Source: Bosea sp. NBC_00550
GTDB lineage: Bacteria; Pseudomonadota; Alphaproteobacteria; Rhizobiales; Beijerinckiaceae
Assembly (NCBI RefSeq): GCF_026020075.1
Contig: NZ_CP102772.1
Span: 3,632,501 to 3,696,500 of the forward strand
DNA: 64,000 bases
Direction: 5' to 3'
The translations under genes and the position numbers were made by a program. Below, one piece after another: positions 56,168 to 64,000 of the stretch (position 1 is its first letter; every line of letters starts with the position of its first letter). The notes beneath the pieces are model-generated. The model had not been told where the DNA came from and made no database searches. It saw only the letters and a list, made by a program, of their open reading frames with translations.

Positions 56168-57058
56168 TCACGCGGTCGGTTCAGCCGGCTTAGTGCCGAG
56201 CCTGAGCTTGCTTGCCCGCAGCAGATGGCTGCGCATCAACGCCGAGGCGACCTCGTTCTCGCCGGCTTCCAAATGGTCGAGCATGCCCAGATGCTCCATG
56301 CAATTGACCTGCACGCGCTCGAAGCCGAGGCCCCAGTCGTAGTTCGAGAGGCGCCTGAGCTGGTTCTGGCGCCGCACGGCCGAATGGAAATAGCGATTGC
56401 CCGTACCGGCGGCCAAGCCCTCGTGAAAGTCGGCGTTCATTTCGTAGAAGGCGATGCTGGAGGATTCGCGCCAGGGTCGTTGCAGCGCCTCGGCATGCCG
56501 CGCCCTCATCTCGGCGATCCAGCCGGGATCGAGGTGGAATCCTGGTTCTAGCATCGCCATCGGCTCGACGATCATGCGGAAGCGATAGCTCTCGTCGCGC
56601 AGGCGCTTGTCGCGCGGCTCGTGCAGGAAGCGCCAGCCATAGCCCGCCTTGCGCTCGACCATGTCGAGATCGGCGAGCCGGGCGAGCAGCTTCTGCGCCT
56701 CCGGCCGGCCGAGCTCGTAGCGCCGCATCACTTCCAGTTCGGAAACCTCGTCCGGCAGGAGCCCGTTCTCCCGCTCATGCGCCAGCCGCACCATCGCCAG
56801 CTCGATCGCCTCCGGCGGCAGCGCGCTGTCGGCGGCGACGGGCAGCTTCAGGATCTCGATGCCCTTGTTGAGTTGGCGGCGCACGATGCCCTGCTCGGCG
56901 AGATGGTCGAGCGCGGCGCGCACCGGCGTGCGCGAAACGCCGAGGCGCCGCGCCGTCGCGTTCTCGTTCAGCCAGGCGCCGGCACTGAGCGCATCGTCGC
57001 GCACCAGTTGCAGGATGCGCTCGGCGATCTCCTGCTGAAGCCGAGTCGGCATCGCCAT
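56168..57058 (-). CDS. GntR-family regulator with two winged-helix segments and an FCD domain
   Basis: 296 residues, longer than the usual 220-250. The first winged helix is at about 5-70 (LNENATARRLGVSRTPVRAALDHLAEQGIV). A second winged-helix-like segment follows at about 95-145 (VSELEVMRRYELGRPEAQKL then LARLADLDMVERKAGYGWRF). The C-terminal FCD-type helical domain includes RFRMIVEPMAMLEPGF, YEMNADFHEGLAAGTGNRYF and a final His-containing helix. Divergent from the C45/SBP genes across 83 bp that contain AATG-N5-CATT (57088-57100), a possible binding site. Confidence 0.88.
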   Translation of the reverse strand: MAMPTRLQQEIAERILQLVRDDALSAGAWLNENATARRLGVSRTPVRAALDHLAEQGIVRRQLNKGIEILKLPVAADSALPPEAIELAMVRLAHERENGLLPDEVSELEVMRRYELGRPEAQKLLARLADLDMVERKAGYGWRFLHEPRDKRLRDESYRFRMIVEPMAMLEPGFHLDPGWIAEMRARHAEALQRPWRESSSIAFYEMNADFHEGLAAGTGNRYFHSAVRRQNQLRRLSNYDWGLGFERVQVNCMEHLGMLDHLEAGENEVASALMRSHLLRASKLRLGTKPAEPTA

Positions 57059-57141
57059 CGGAAGAGCCCTTGATTGTTTTAGTTAGCAATGAAATACATT
57101 AGAGAACAGTCTCACGCCAGCATATCGGAAAGTTGTGCGCC

Positions 57142-58284
57142 ATGGTCCAGCCCTGCCCCTTCGTCGACGTTTCGGGCTCGCCCTATGAGCGCGGCCGCCA
57201 GCATGGCGCGGCCGTGCCGCAGCGCGTGAAACGCTCGATCGAGCTCTATGGCGGCCAACTCGGCGATCTCGGCTACGACGCCAAGGCGAAATCCGCCCTG
57301 ATCGGCGAGTTCGCCCGCGAGATCGAGGCCTTCGGTGCTCATTACGTCGAGGAGATGCGCGGCATTGCCGACGGCGCCGGCGTCGCGCTCGAAGACGTCA
57401 TCATGATCAATGCCCGCACCGAGGTCATCGCCAAGGCGCGGATGGTCAAGAACAAGCCGGTCGAGGCGACCGAAGAACTCGACGACGGCTGCACCGGCGC
57501 GATCATCCTGCCGGAGCGCAGCGCCACCGGCGAGCTCATCCATGGCCAGAACTGGGATTGGCGCGCCGAATGCGCGGAGACGGCGATCGTGCTGCGCGTG
57601 CGCCGTGACGACGGCCCGGATTTCCTGACCTTCGTCGAGGCCGGCGGCCTCGCCCGCTGCGGCATGAACGCGGCCGGCGTCTCGATCACCGCCAACTATC
57701 TGGAATGCGAGCGCGACTTCACCCAGACCGGCGTGCCGCTCGCGCTGATCCGCCGCAAGGTGCTGGAGCAGGAGCATCTAGCCTTCGCAATCAAGGCGGT
57801 GGCGGCCACGCCGAAGGCCTGCTCCAACAACATGATGCTCTCGACCGTGAAGGGCTTCGGCATCGATTTCGAATGCGCGCCGGACGAGGCCTTCCCGATC
57901 TATCCCGAAGACGGCCTGATCGTGCATGCCAATCACTGGGTGGGCCAGATCGCGCTGACCAAGGTGAAGAACACCAGCATCCCCCGCGTGCCCGAAAGCT
58001 TCTACCGCGACTGGCGGGTGAAGAAGCTGCTCGACGAGGCCGGCCGCAAGCTCACTGTCGACGACCTCAAGCAGGCCTTCTTCGACGATTTCCTCTCGCC
58101 CTACTCGGTCTGCCGCCCCGCCCGCCCCAACGAGGCCGGCAATCTCTCGGCGACGGTCGCGATGGTGATCATGCAGCCGGCGAAGGGGATCATGGAGGTG
58201 GCGCCGCTGCCGGCCGAGAACCGCGTCTTCACCCGCTACAGCCTGACAGAGGATCCGATCCTGCTCGCCGAAGCGGCCGAATAA
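57142..58284 (+). CDS. C45-family peptidase / acyl-CoA:6-aminopenicillanate acyltransferase-like Ntn hydrolase
   Basis: 380 residues from the ATG at 57142. The self-cleavage nucleophile Cys117 is in LDDGCTGAIILPE, the canonical DGCT site. Other family strings are SPYERGRQHG near the N-terminus, HGQNWDWRAE, GMNAAGVSITANYL and the C-terminal CRPARPNEAG. Relatives cleave or exchange N-acyl groups on small amides and cysteine-containing conjugates. No signal peptide. 44 bp upstream of an SBP gene, so it probably processes the imported ligand. Confidence 0.92.
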   Translation: MVQPCPFVDVSGSPYERGRQHGAAVPQRVKRSIELYGGQLGDLGYDAKAKSALIGEFAREIEAFGAHYVEEMRGIADGAGVALEDVIMINARTEVIAKARMVKNKPVEATEELDDGCTGAIILPERSATGELIHGQNWDWRAECAETAIVLRVRRDDGPDFLTFVEAGGLARCGMNAAGVSITANYLECERDFTQTGVPLALIRRKVLEQEHLAFAIKAVAATPKACSNNMMLSTVKGFGIDFECAPDEAFPIYPEDGLIVHANHWVGQIALTKVKNTSIPRVPESFYRDWRVKKLLDEAGRKLTVDDLKQAFFDDFLSPYSVCRPARPNEAGNLSATVAMVIMQPAKGIMEVAPLPAENRVFTRYSLTEDPILLAEAAE

Positions 58285-58328
58285 CCCGCCCCGGCCCCGC
58301 GTCACAACCGAAAAAACAACAGGGGAAC

Positions 58329-59891
58329 ATGATGCGCCGACCGATCCTGAACGCCACCGCCCTCGCCGCCGCACTGCTGTGCGGCGGTCTGGTCCAGTTG
58401 GCCGAGGCAAGCACGCTGCGTATCCAGCTGCGCGCCGACATCCGTTCGATCAATCCGGGCGTCAATCGCGACGCCAATACCGATGGCGTCGTCCTGCAGA
58501 TGGTCGAAGGCCTCGTCGCTTATGGCGAGGACGCGCTGCCCAAGCCGCTGCTGGCCGAGAAGATCGACATCTCCCAGGACGGCAAGAGCTACAGCTTCAC
58601 GCTGCGCCCGGGCGTGAAGTTCCACAACGGTGCGCCCCTGACCGCGGCCGACGTGCTGTGGAGCTGGAACCGCTACATGGATCCGAAGACCGACTGGCGC
58701 TGCCTCTCGGAATTCGACGGCCGCGGCCAGGTCAAGGTTGAGAAGGTCTCCGCGCCGGACGAGAAGACGGTCGTGTTCGAGCTGGAGAAGCCGAGCGCGC
58801 TCTTCCTCTCCTCGCTCGCCCGCACCGACTGCGCCATGACCGGCATCCTCCATAAGGATTCGCTCAAGGCCGATGGCAGCTTCGACAAGCCGATCGGCAC
58901 CGGCCCCTTCAAGCTCGGCGAATGGAAGCGCGGCGAATACATCAAGCTGGAGCGCTTCGCGGGCTACGCCTCGCTGCCCGGCAAGATCGACGGGCTGACC
59001 GGGGCCAAGCGACCGCTGGTCGACGAAGTCCGCTTCCTCGTCATTCCCGACAACGCGACCGCCAAGGCGGCCCTGCTGCGTGGCGACATCGACATCGTCC
59101 CCGACATCGCCAACACCGACATCGCGGAGCTCAAGAAGAACGACAGGGTCAAGACCTCCGTCGTCACCAGCATGGGCCTCGTCGGCCTGATCATCCAGAC
59201 CCGGGATCCGCTGCTGCAGAACGTCAAGCTGCGCCAGGCGATCGCCGCCGCGATCGACTCCAAGGAGCTGGTCGCCGCCGTCAGCGACGGCATCGGCACG
59301 GCCAACAATTCGATCGTCCCGGCGCTCTCCGCCTATTACGGCCCGGTGCAGAAGGAAGGCTGGAAATACGATCCCGCAGCCGCCAAGAAGCTCGTCGCCG
59401 AGGCCGGCTACAAGGGCGAGAAGCTCGTGATGCTCGCCAACAAGCGCTATCCCGAGAGCTTCGACGCCGCGGTCGTCGCGCAGCAGATGCTGCAGGCGGT
59501 CGGCCTCAATGTCGAGATCGAGGTTCTGGAATGGGCGACGCAGCTCGACCGCTACTCCAAGGGCAACTACCAGATCCAGGCTTTCCCCTATTCGGGCCGC
59601 ATGGATCCGGCGCTGAGCTTCGAGTCGATGACCGGGCCGAAGGACAAGCAGCCGCGCAAGCTCTGGGACGATCCGCAGGTCCAGGCCCAGCTCGACAAGT
59701 CGATGGTGGTGACCGACCGGGCCGAGCGCCAGAAGATCTTCGACGATCTGCACAAGCGCTTCCTCGCCGATGTGCCGATGGTGATGCTCTATAACGGCAT
59801 CGTCGGCGGCGCGATGGGCGCCAAGACCAAGGGCTACGTCTCGACCGTCAGCTCGCTGCCGCGCGCCTGGGAAGTCACGGTCGGCGAATAG
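58329..59891 (+). CDS. ABC transporter substrate-binding protein, family 5 (first of three paralogs)
   Basis: 520 residues from the ATG at 58329 (a second ATG at 58332 has better spacing from AGGGGA). Signal peptide: hydrophobic run ILNATALAAALLCGGLVQL, cleavage after AEA. The mature N-terminus LRADIRSINPGVNRDANTDG and PGVKFHNGAPLTAADVLWSW are shared with the two following SBPs. Cys125 (in TDWRC) and Cys168 (in ARTDC) are conserved in all three and could form a disulfide. Periplasmic receptor; the permeases must lie beyond the window or elsewhere. Confidence 0.95.
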   Translation: MMRRPILNATALAAALLCGGLVQLAEASTLRIQLRADIRSINPGVNRDANTDGVVLQMVEGLVAYGEDALPKPLLAEKIDISQDGKSYSFTLRPGVKFHNGAPLTAADVLWSWNRYMDPKTDWRCLSEFDGRGQVKVEKVSAPDEKTVVFELEKPSALFLSSLARTDCAMTGILHKDSLKADGSFDKPIGTGPFKLGEWKRGEYIKLERFAGYASLPGKIDGLTGAKRPLVDEVRFLVIPDNATAKAALLRGDIDIVPDIANTDIAELKKNDRVKTSVVTSMGLVGLIIQTRDPLLQNVKLRQAIAAAIDSKELVAAVSDGIGTANNSIVPALSAYYGPVQKEGWKYDPAAAKKLVAEAGYKGEKLVMLANKRYPESFDAAVVAQQMLQAVGLNVEIEVLEWATQLDRYSKGNYQIQAFPYSGRMDPALSFESMTGPKDKQPRKLWDDPQVQAQLDKSMVVTDRAERQKIFDDLHKRFLADVPMVMLYNGIVGGAMGAKTKGYVSTVSSLPRAWEVTVGE

Positions 59892-59976
59892 CGGCCCTTC
59901 CCTCGCCTTCGGGCTTTCGCGCAACGGCATGCCCTTTCCGGGCATGCCGGACGACAGAACAACAAGGGGAACGGGA

Positions 59977-61518
59977 ATGATCCGCATTTCGGCTTCTGCC
60001 CTGGCGCTCGCGCTGATCGGCAGCGCGGCGCAGGCGCAGACGATCAATGTCGCGCTCAACGCCGACATCCGCTCGACCAATCCGGGCGTCAACCGCGACG
60101 ACAACACCGACGCCGTCGTGCTGCACATGGTCGAGGGTCTCGTCGGCTATCGCGAGAACGGCGCGGTCGCGCCGCTGCTCGCCGAGACGATCGACATCGC
60201 GCCGGACGGCCTCACCTACACCTTCCATCTCCGCAAGGGCGTGAAGTTCCACAACGGCGCCGAGATGACCTCGGCCGACGTGCTGTGGAGCTGGAACCGC
60301 TACATGGATGCGAAGACCGACTGGCGCTGCAAGGCGGAGTTCGACGGCGCCATCGGGCTCAAGGTCACGGAGGCGACCGCCCCGGACGCCTCGACCTTCG
60401 TGATGAAGCTCGCGAAGCCGAGCGCGCTGTTCCTCGACACGATGGCGCGCACCGACTGCGCGATGGTCGCGATCCTGCACAAGGATTCGGTCAAGGCCGA
60501 TGGCAGCTGGGACAAGCCGATCGGCACCGGCCCGTTCCAGCTCGCCGACTGGCGTCGTGGCGAATATGTCCTGCTGAAGCGCTTCGATGCCTACGCGTCG
60601 CCGCCCGGCGACAAGCGCGACGGCTATGTCGGCTCCAAGCGCCCGCTGGTGCCGGAGGTCAAGTTCCTGTCGATCGCCGATGGCGCGACCGTCAAGGCCG
60701 GCATGATGTCGGGCGCGCTCGATGTCGCCGACGTGCCGGATCAGGACGTGCCGGAGATGAAGAAGACCGGCCTTCAGGTGCTGACCGCGCCGAGCGCGAC
60801 CAAGCACACGATCTTGCTCCAGACCCGCGACCCGCTGCTGAGCGATGTGCGCATGCGGCAGGCGATCGCTTCCGCGCTCGACCTCGACGAGATCGTCGGC
60901 GCCGTCTCGAACGATCTCGGCAAGACCAACAACTCCGCCGTCTACATCACCTCGCCCTTCTATGACGAGGTCCAGATGAAGCGCTATGCGCACGATCCCG
61001 CCCGGACGAAGAAGCTGCTGGCCGAGGCCGGCTACAAGGGCGAGACGATCAAGCTGATCGCCAACAAGCGCTCGACCGTGCCGAGCTACCCCGTCGCGAT
61101 CATGGCGCAGGCGATGCTGCAGGCCGCCGGTATCAAGGCCGATATCGAGATCCTGGAATGGGCGACGCAGCTCGACCGGTTCTCGAAGGGCAACTACCAG
61201 ATGATGTCCTTCAGCTATTCAGCCCGGATCGACCCCGCCCAGAGCTACAACCAGTTCTCCGGCCCCAAGGACAAGCTGCCCTCCAAGGTCTGGGACAACC
61301 GCGAGGCCGATGCCCTCATCGAGAAGGCGACCCTGATCAACGACGAGGCCGAGCGGAAGAAGATCTTCGACCAGCTCCACGTCATGATGCTGGCCGATGC
61401 GCCGCTGATCTTCCTCTACAATCAGGTCGATACGGCCGTCGTTTCCAAGCGCCTGCAGGGCTTCGCCCCCTGGGTGGCCTCAAAGCCGCGCCTCTGGGAG
61501 GTCAGCGTCGCCAAGTGA
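59977..61518 (+). CDS. ABC transporter substrate-binding protein, family 5 (second of three paralogs)
   Basis: 513 residues from the ATG at 59977 behind AAGGGGAACGGGA. Signal peptide ISASALALALIGSAAQAQ. Strongly similar throughout to the preceding SBP, including LEWATQLDRFSKGNYQ, with Cys118 and Cys161 at the shared positions. Together with the first and third copies it suggests recent expansion of ligand range. 85 bp downstream of the first copy and convergent with a GntR gene. Confidence 0.95.
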   Translation: MIRISASALALALIGSAAQAQTINVALNADIRSTNPGVNRDDNTDAVVLHMVEGLVGYRENGAVAPLLAETIDIAPDGLTYTFHLRKGVKFHNGAEMTSADVLWSWNRYMDAKTDWRCKAEFDGAIGLKVTEATAPDASTFVMKLAKPSALFLDTMARTDCAMVAILHKDSVKADGSWDKPIGTGPFQLADWRRGEYVLLKRFDAYASPPGDKRDGYVGSKRPLVPEVKFLSIADGATVKAGMMSGALDVADVPDQDVPEMKKTGLQVLTAPSATKHTILLQTRDPLLSDVRMRQAIASALDLDEIVGAVSNDLGKTNNSAVYITSPFYDEVQMKRYAHDPARTKKLLAEAGYKGETIKLIANKRSTVPSYPVAIMAQAMLQAAGIKADIEILEWATQLDRFSKGNYQMMSFSYSARIDPAQSYNQFSGPKDKLPSKVWDNREADALIEKATLINDEAERKKIFDQLHVMMLADAPLIFLYNQVDTAVVSKRLQGFAPWVASKPRLWEVSVAK

Positions 61519-61538
61519 CCTTCGCGGCTATGTGCCGG

Positions 61539-62204
61539 TCAGGCGACCCCGGTCGCCGCCGGCGCGCGCGTACCGCCCGTCACGATATGCTCCGCGATCA
61601 CCTTGGCGAGACGCGGAGCATCCCCGGCCTGCAGGGCCTCGATCATCGCATAGTGCTCGCGATCGCTGCGCAGCAGCGATTCATGCGAGCTCCAGACCGT
61701 CATCTGCGTACCGCGCTCCCTGTCGCGCAGTCCCCAGATCATCTCCACCAGCACGGCATTGCCGCAGAAGGAATAAAGCAGCTGATGAAAGACGCGGTTG
61801 ATCTCGCTTTGCTCGGCACGGCTGCCGGTCAGCACCACGGCCGAGAACTGCTCCGCGACCGCCGTCAGCCGAGCGACCGCCGCCGCGTCGATATGCGCGA
61901 CGATGCCGTGCGCCGCCGCCGTCTCGAGGATGACCCGCGTCGCCTGGATCTCCTTGTAGGTCTTCATGTCGATCTCGGCGACGCGATAGCCCCGGTTCGG
62001 AACATGCTCGATCGTCTTGCGCACGGCGAGTTCGTCGAGGGCGCTGCGCACATCGAAACGCGTCGCCTGGAAACGCTCCTCGAGGTCGATCTGGCGCAGC
62101 CATTCGCCGGGCCTGAACATGCGCAGCCGGATCGCCTGCGCGATCTCGTTGGCGAGGATGGCCCGCCGCGGGCTGGTGTTTTTGCGTTTCCGCTCGGACG
62201 TCAT
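61539..62204 (-). CDS. GntR-family regulator (FCD domain)
   Basis: 221 residues from the ATG at 62204; the longer frame to 62411 would run through the divergent promoter. The winged helix is AILANEIAQAIRLRMFRPGE, then WLRQIDLEERFQATRFDVRSALDELAVRKTI (about 15-70). The FCD effector domain has EINRVFHQLLYSFCGNAVLVEMIWGLRDR and a metal-ligand-like EHYAMIEALQAGD, then AEHIVTGG. Divergent from the hydrolase/SBP unit; a 12-bp palindrome lies in between. Confidence 0.92.
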   Translation of the reverse strand: MTSERKRKNTSPRRAILANEIAQAIRLRMFRPGEWLRQIDLEERFQATRFDVRSALDELAVRKTIEHVPNRGYRVAEIDMKTYKEIQATRVILETAAAHGIVAHIDAAAVARLTAVAEQFSAVVLTGSRAEQSEINRVFHQLLYSFCGNAVLVEMIWGLRDRERGTQMTVWSSHESLLRSDREHYAMIEALQAGDAPRLAKVIAEHIVTGGTRAPAATGVA

Positions 62205-62276
62205 GGAAGGCTCTCTAGCAGGATTCGGACGGCGCGACAGAAGTTGGTTGCGGATCGAACCATAACATGCGACATA

Positions 62277-62288
62277 ATTGGCGCCAAT
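62277..62288. promoter_or_regulatory. Palindromic operator candidate, ATTGGCGCCAAT
   Basis: Perfect 12-bp palindrome, nearly extended to 16 bp (TAATTGGCGCCAATAA), in the 107-bp divergent space between the GntR start (62204) and the hydrolase start (62312). It ends 23 bp before the hydrolase GTG. Confidence 0.6.
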
Positions 62289-62311
62289 AAATTCGCCAGA
62301 GGAGAGAGACC

Positions 62312-63196
62312 GTGAGCGCCGTGGCAGAACAGACCGGCAAGCCCGAGATCGAGGCGGCAGCGCGTGCCAAGGCGCTCTACGAATACGGCCCGACCTCGAT
62401 TTATGCGTCAAAACACGATCCCCGCTTCGCTTACTGCCTGTATGTGCCCCCTGGCCTCGGCAAGACCGGCGAGGCGCCCGAGCTGGTCGTGGCGATGCAC
62501 GGCACCGGCCGCGGCTTCACCGGCTATCGCGACGCCTTCTCGTCCTTCGCCCGTTGGAACAACTGCATCATCCTGGCGCCGCTCTTCCCGATCGGCGTGA
62601 TGGGCGACGGCTATCGCGACGGCTTCAAATACATGCGCGAGGGCAATCTCCGTTACGACCATGTGCTGCTCGCCATCGTCGAGGAGATCTCCGAACGCTA
62701 CGGCATCGCCTTCGACCGCTTCGGCCTCTTCGGCTATTCCGGCGGCGGCCATTTCGCCCATCGCTTCCTGATGCTGCAGCCGCATAAGCTCTGGGGCGTC
62801 TCGATCGGCGCGCCGGGCTCGGTGACCCTGCTCGATCCGACTCGCGACTGGTGGGTCGGTACGCGCAATTTCGCCGAGCTCTTCGGCCAGCAGCTCGACA
62901 TCCCCGCCATGAAGAAGGTGCCGGTGCAGATGGTCGTCGGCGCCGCCGATCTCGAGACCTGGGAGATCACCCACAAGCCGGGCGGCCGCAACTGGATTCC
63001 TGACGCCAACCATGCCGGCGCCACGCGGCCCGAGCGGCTGGCGAGCTTGCGCGATTCCTTCAAGGAGAACGGCATTGCCGCGCGGTTCGACCTGGTGCCG
63101 AACACGCCGCATGACGGGGTGAAGGTCGTGCCGGTCGTCGAGGATTTCTTCGCCGCCGAGCTCATCCGCCTCCGCGCCGCCCGCAAGGCGGCCTGA
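62312..63196 (+). CDS. Alpha/beta hydrolase (esterase/depolymerase-like)
   Basis: 294 residues from a GTG behind GAGGAGAGAG. The nucleophile elbow is LFGYSGGGHFAHRF (Ser near residue 145), with oxyanion-side LVVAMHGTGRGFTGYRDAFS and a likely catalytic His in NTPHDGVKVV near the C-terminus. No signal peptide. Placed between SBP copies two and three under a GntR regulator, it may split an ester or amide of the imported compound. Confidence 0.9.
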   Translation: MSAVAEQTGKPEIEAAARAKALYEYGPTSIYASKHDPRFAYCLYVPPGLGKTGEAPELVVAMHGTGRGFTGYRDAFSSFARWNNCIILAPLFPIGVMGDGYRDGFKYMREGNLRYDHVLLAIVEEISERYGIAFDRFGLFGYSGGGHFAHRFLMLQPHKLWGVSIGAPGSVTLLDPTRDWWVGTRNFAELFGQQLDIPAMKKVPVQMVVGAADLETWEITHKPGGRNWIPDANHAGATRPERLASLRDSFKENGIAARFDLVPNTPHDGVKVVPVVEDFFAAELIRLRAARKAA

Positions 63197-63256
63197 CGAT
63201 CGGCGCCGGCACGAACGCCTAACGAGAATGTCGCCCACGACAACAGGGGAATGACC

Positions 63257-64000
63257 ATGAACCGCCTGCTCGCTTCCGCCCTCGCGCTCGCCTTTTCGGC
63301 GGGCGCGGTGCACGCGCAAACGCTGACAGCTGTGCTCAATGCCGATATCCGCTCGACCAATCCCGGCGTGAACCGGGACGGCAACACCGACGCGGTCGTG
63401 CTGCACTTCGTCGAGGGGCTCGTCGGCTATGCCGAAGACGGTTCGGTCGGCCCGCTGCTCGCCGAGAAGGTCGACATCTCCGCGGACGGCAAGACCTATA
63501 CCTTCCGCCTGCGCAAGGGCGTGAAGTTCCACAACGGCGCCACGATGACCTCGGCGGACGCATTGTGGAGCTGGACCCGCTACATGGACCCGAAGACCGA
63601 TTGGCGCTGTCTCTCCGATTTCGACGGTCGCAACGGCCTCAAGGTCGTCTCGGCCACCGCTCCGGATGCCGACACCTTCGTTATGGAGATCAACGAGCCG
63701 AACGGTCTTTTCCTCGACTCGCTCGCCCGCGCCGACTGCGGTGGCACGGCCGTCATCCACAAGGACTCTGTGAAGGCCGACGGCAGCTGGGACAAGCCCA
63801 TCGGCACCGGTCCCTTCATGCTCGGCGAATGGAAGCGCGCCCAGTCGGTCCAGCTCCTCGCCTTCGACCAGTACACATCGCCCAAGGGCGACAAGCGCGA
63901 CGGCTATATCGGCTCCAAGCGCCCGCTGGTGAAGGAAGCCCGCTTCATGGTCATCCCCGACGCCGCGACGGTGAAGGCAGGCCTGCTCGCAGGCTCGCTC
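63257..64000 (+). CDS. ABC transporter substrate-binding protein, family 5 (third paralog, cut by window end)
   Basis: 248 residues visible from the ATG at 63257; an ATG at 63251 is less likely because it abuts the AGGGGA ribosome site. Signal peptide LLASALALAFSAGAVHAQ. LNADIRSTNPGVNRDGNTDA and the Cys pair (Cys118, Cys161) are shared with the two SBPs upstream. The C-terminal half lies outside the window, where permease genes might follow. Confidence 0.94.
   Translation, partial: MNRLLASALALAFSAGAVHAQTLTAVLNADIRSTNPGVNRDGNTDAVVLHFVEGLVGYAEDGSVGPLLAEKVDISADGKTYTFRLRKGVKFHNGATMTSADALWSWTRYMDPKTDWRCLSDFDGRNGLKVVSATAPDADTFVMEINEPNGLFLDSLARADCGGTAVIHKDSVKADGSWDKPIGTGPFMLGEWKRAQSVQLLAFDQYTSPKGDKRDGYIGSKRPLVKEARFMVIPDAATVKAGLLAGSL

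Noticed and set aside
57705..58328. In-frame upstream extension of the first SBP of the triplet
   Set aside because: It overlaps the C45 gene in another frame; the signal peptide and ribosome site place the start at 58329/58332.

Overview
The window reads as chromosomal DNA of a GC-rich alphaproteobacterium of the order Hyphomicrobiales. The Bosea/Methylobacterium-like impression rests on recalled gene content and was not checked by a search. Supporting signs are a MucR-type regulator, a TorF-type porin, a DUF930 protein, a secA/ppiC/argJ/mutT neighbourhood, abundant GntR/FCD regulators with dipeptide-type ABC transporters, and strong GC codon bias. I saw no tRNA, rRNA, CRISPR array, prophage or intact insertion sequence.

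Layout. (1) 0-7.5 kb: end of a LysR gene, an SDR-fold protein without the usual catalytic residues, two overlapping LysR genes, and a divergent set of solute-binding protein (SBP), two permeases and a beta-lactamase-fold hydrolase. (2) 7.6-16.6 kb: one minus-strand operon led by a GntR regulator with a perfect 13-bp palindrome just upstream, then two duplicated SBPs, two permeases, an SDR, a polysaccharide deacetylase and a gamma-glutamyltransferase. (3) 16.6-20.5 kb: a gene-poor, lower-GC, partly decayed stretch with a Crp-like regulator (possibly frameshifted), a LuxR fragment, an orphan BrnA-like antitoxin, MucR and two copies of a degenerate intergenic repeat. (4) 20.5-44.7 kb: mostly housekeeping (cax, acyltransferase, secA, ppiC, argJ, mutT, YcaQ-type protein, MscS channel, gloB, accA, L,D-transpeptidase, porin), plus a ROK-type protein with circularly permuted motif order. 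(5) 44.8-54.7 kb: AroM, a frameshifted OPT transporter, a fused HyuA-HyuB protein, IclR with a palindromic operator, an ornithine-cyclodeaminase-like gene broken by a heptamer repeat, and a DmpA-type peptidase. (6) 54.8-64 kb: M29 aminopeptidase, two GntR regulators, a C45-type acyltransferase/peptidase, an alpha/beta hydrolase and three paralogous SBPs, the last cut by the window end.

The recurring theme is import and hydrolysis of small amide or peptide compounds. Six dipeptide-type SBPs and two permease pairs sit beside gamma-glutamyl, D-aminopeptidase-like, oxoprolinase/hydantoinase-like, M29 and C45 hydrolases under LysR, GntR and IclR control, yet no ABC ATPase gene is present. The inferred role is scavenging of unusual (D-, gamma-linked, cyclic or N-acylated) peptides with a shared or distant ATPase. 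A three-copy REP-like palindromic repeat lies in 3' intergenic spaces at 27.2, 37.9 and 54.7 kb.
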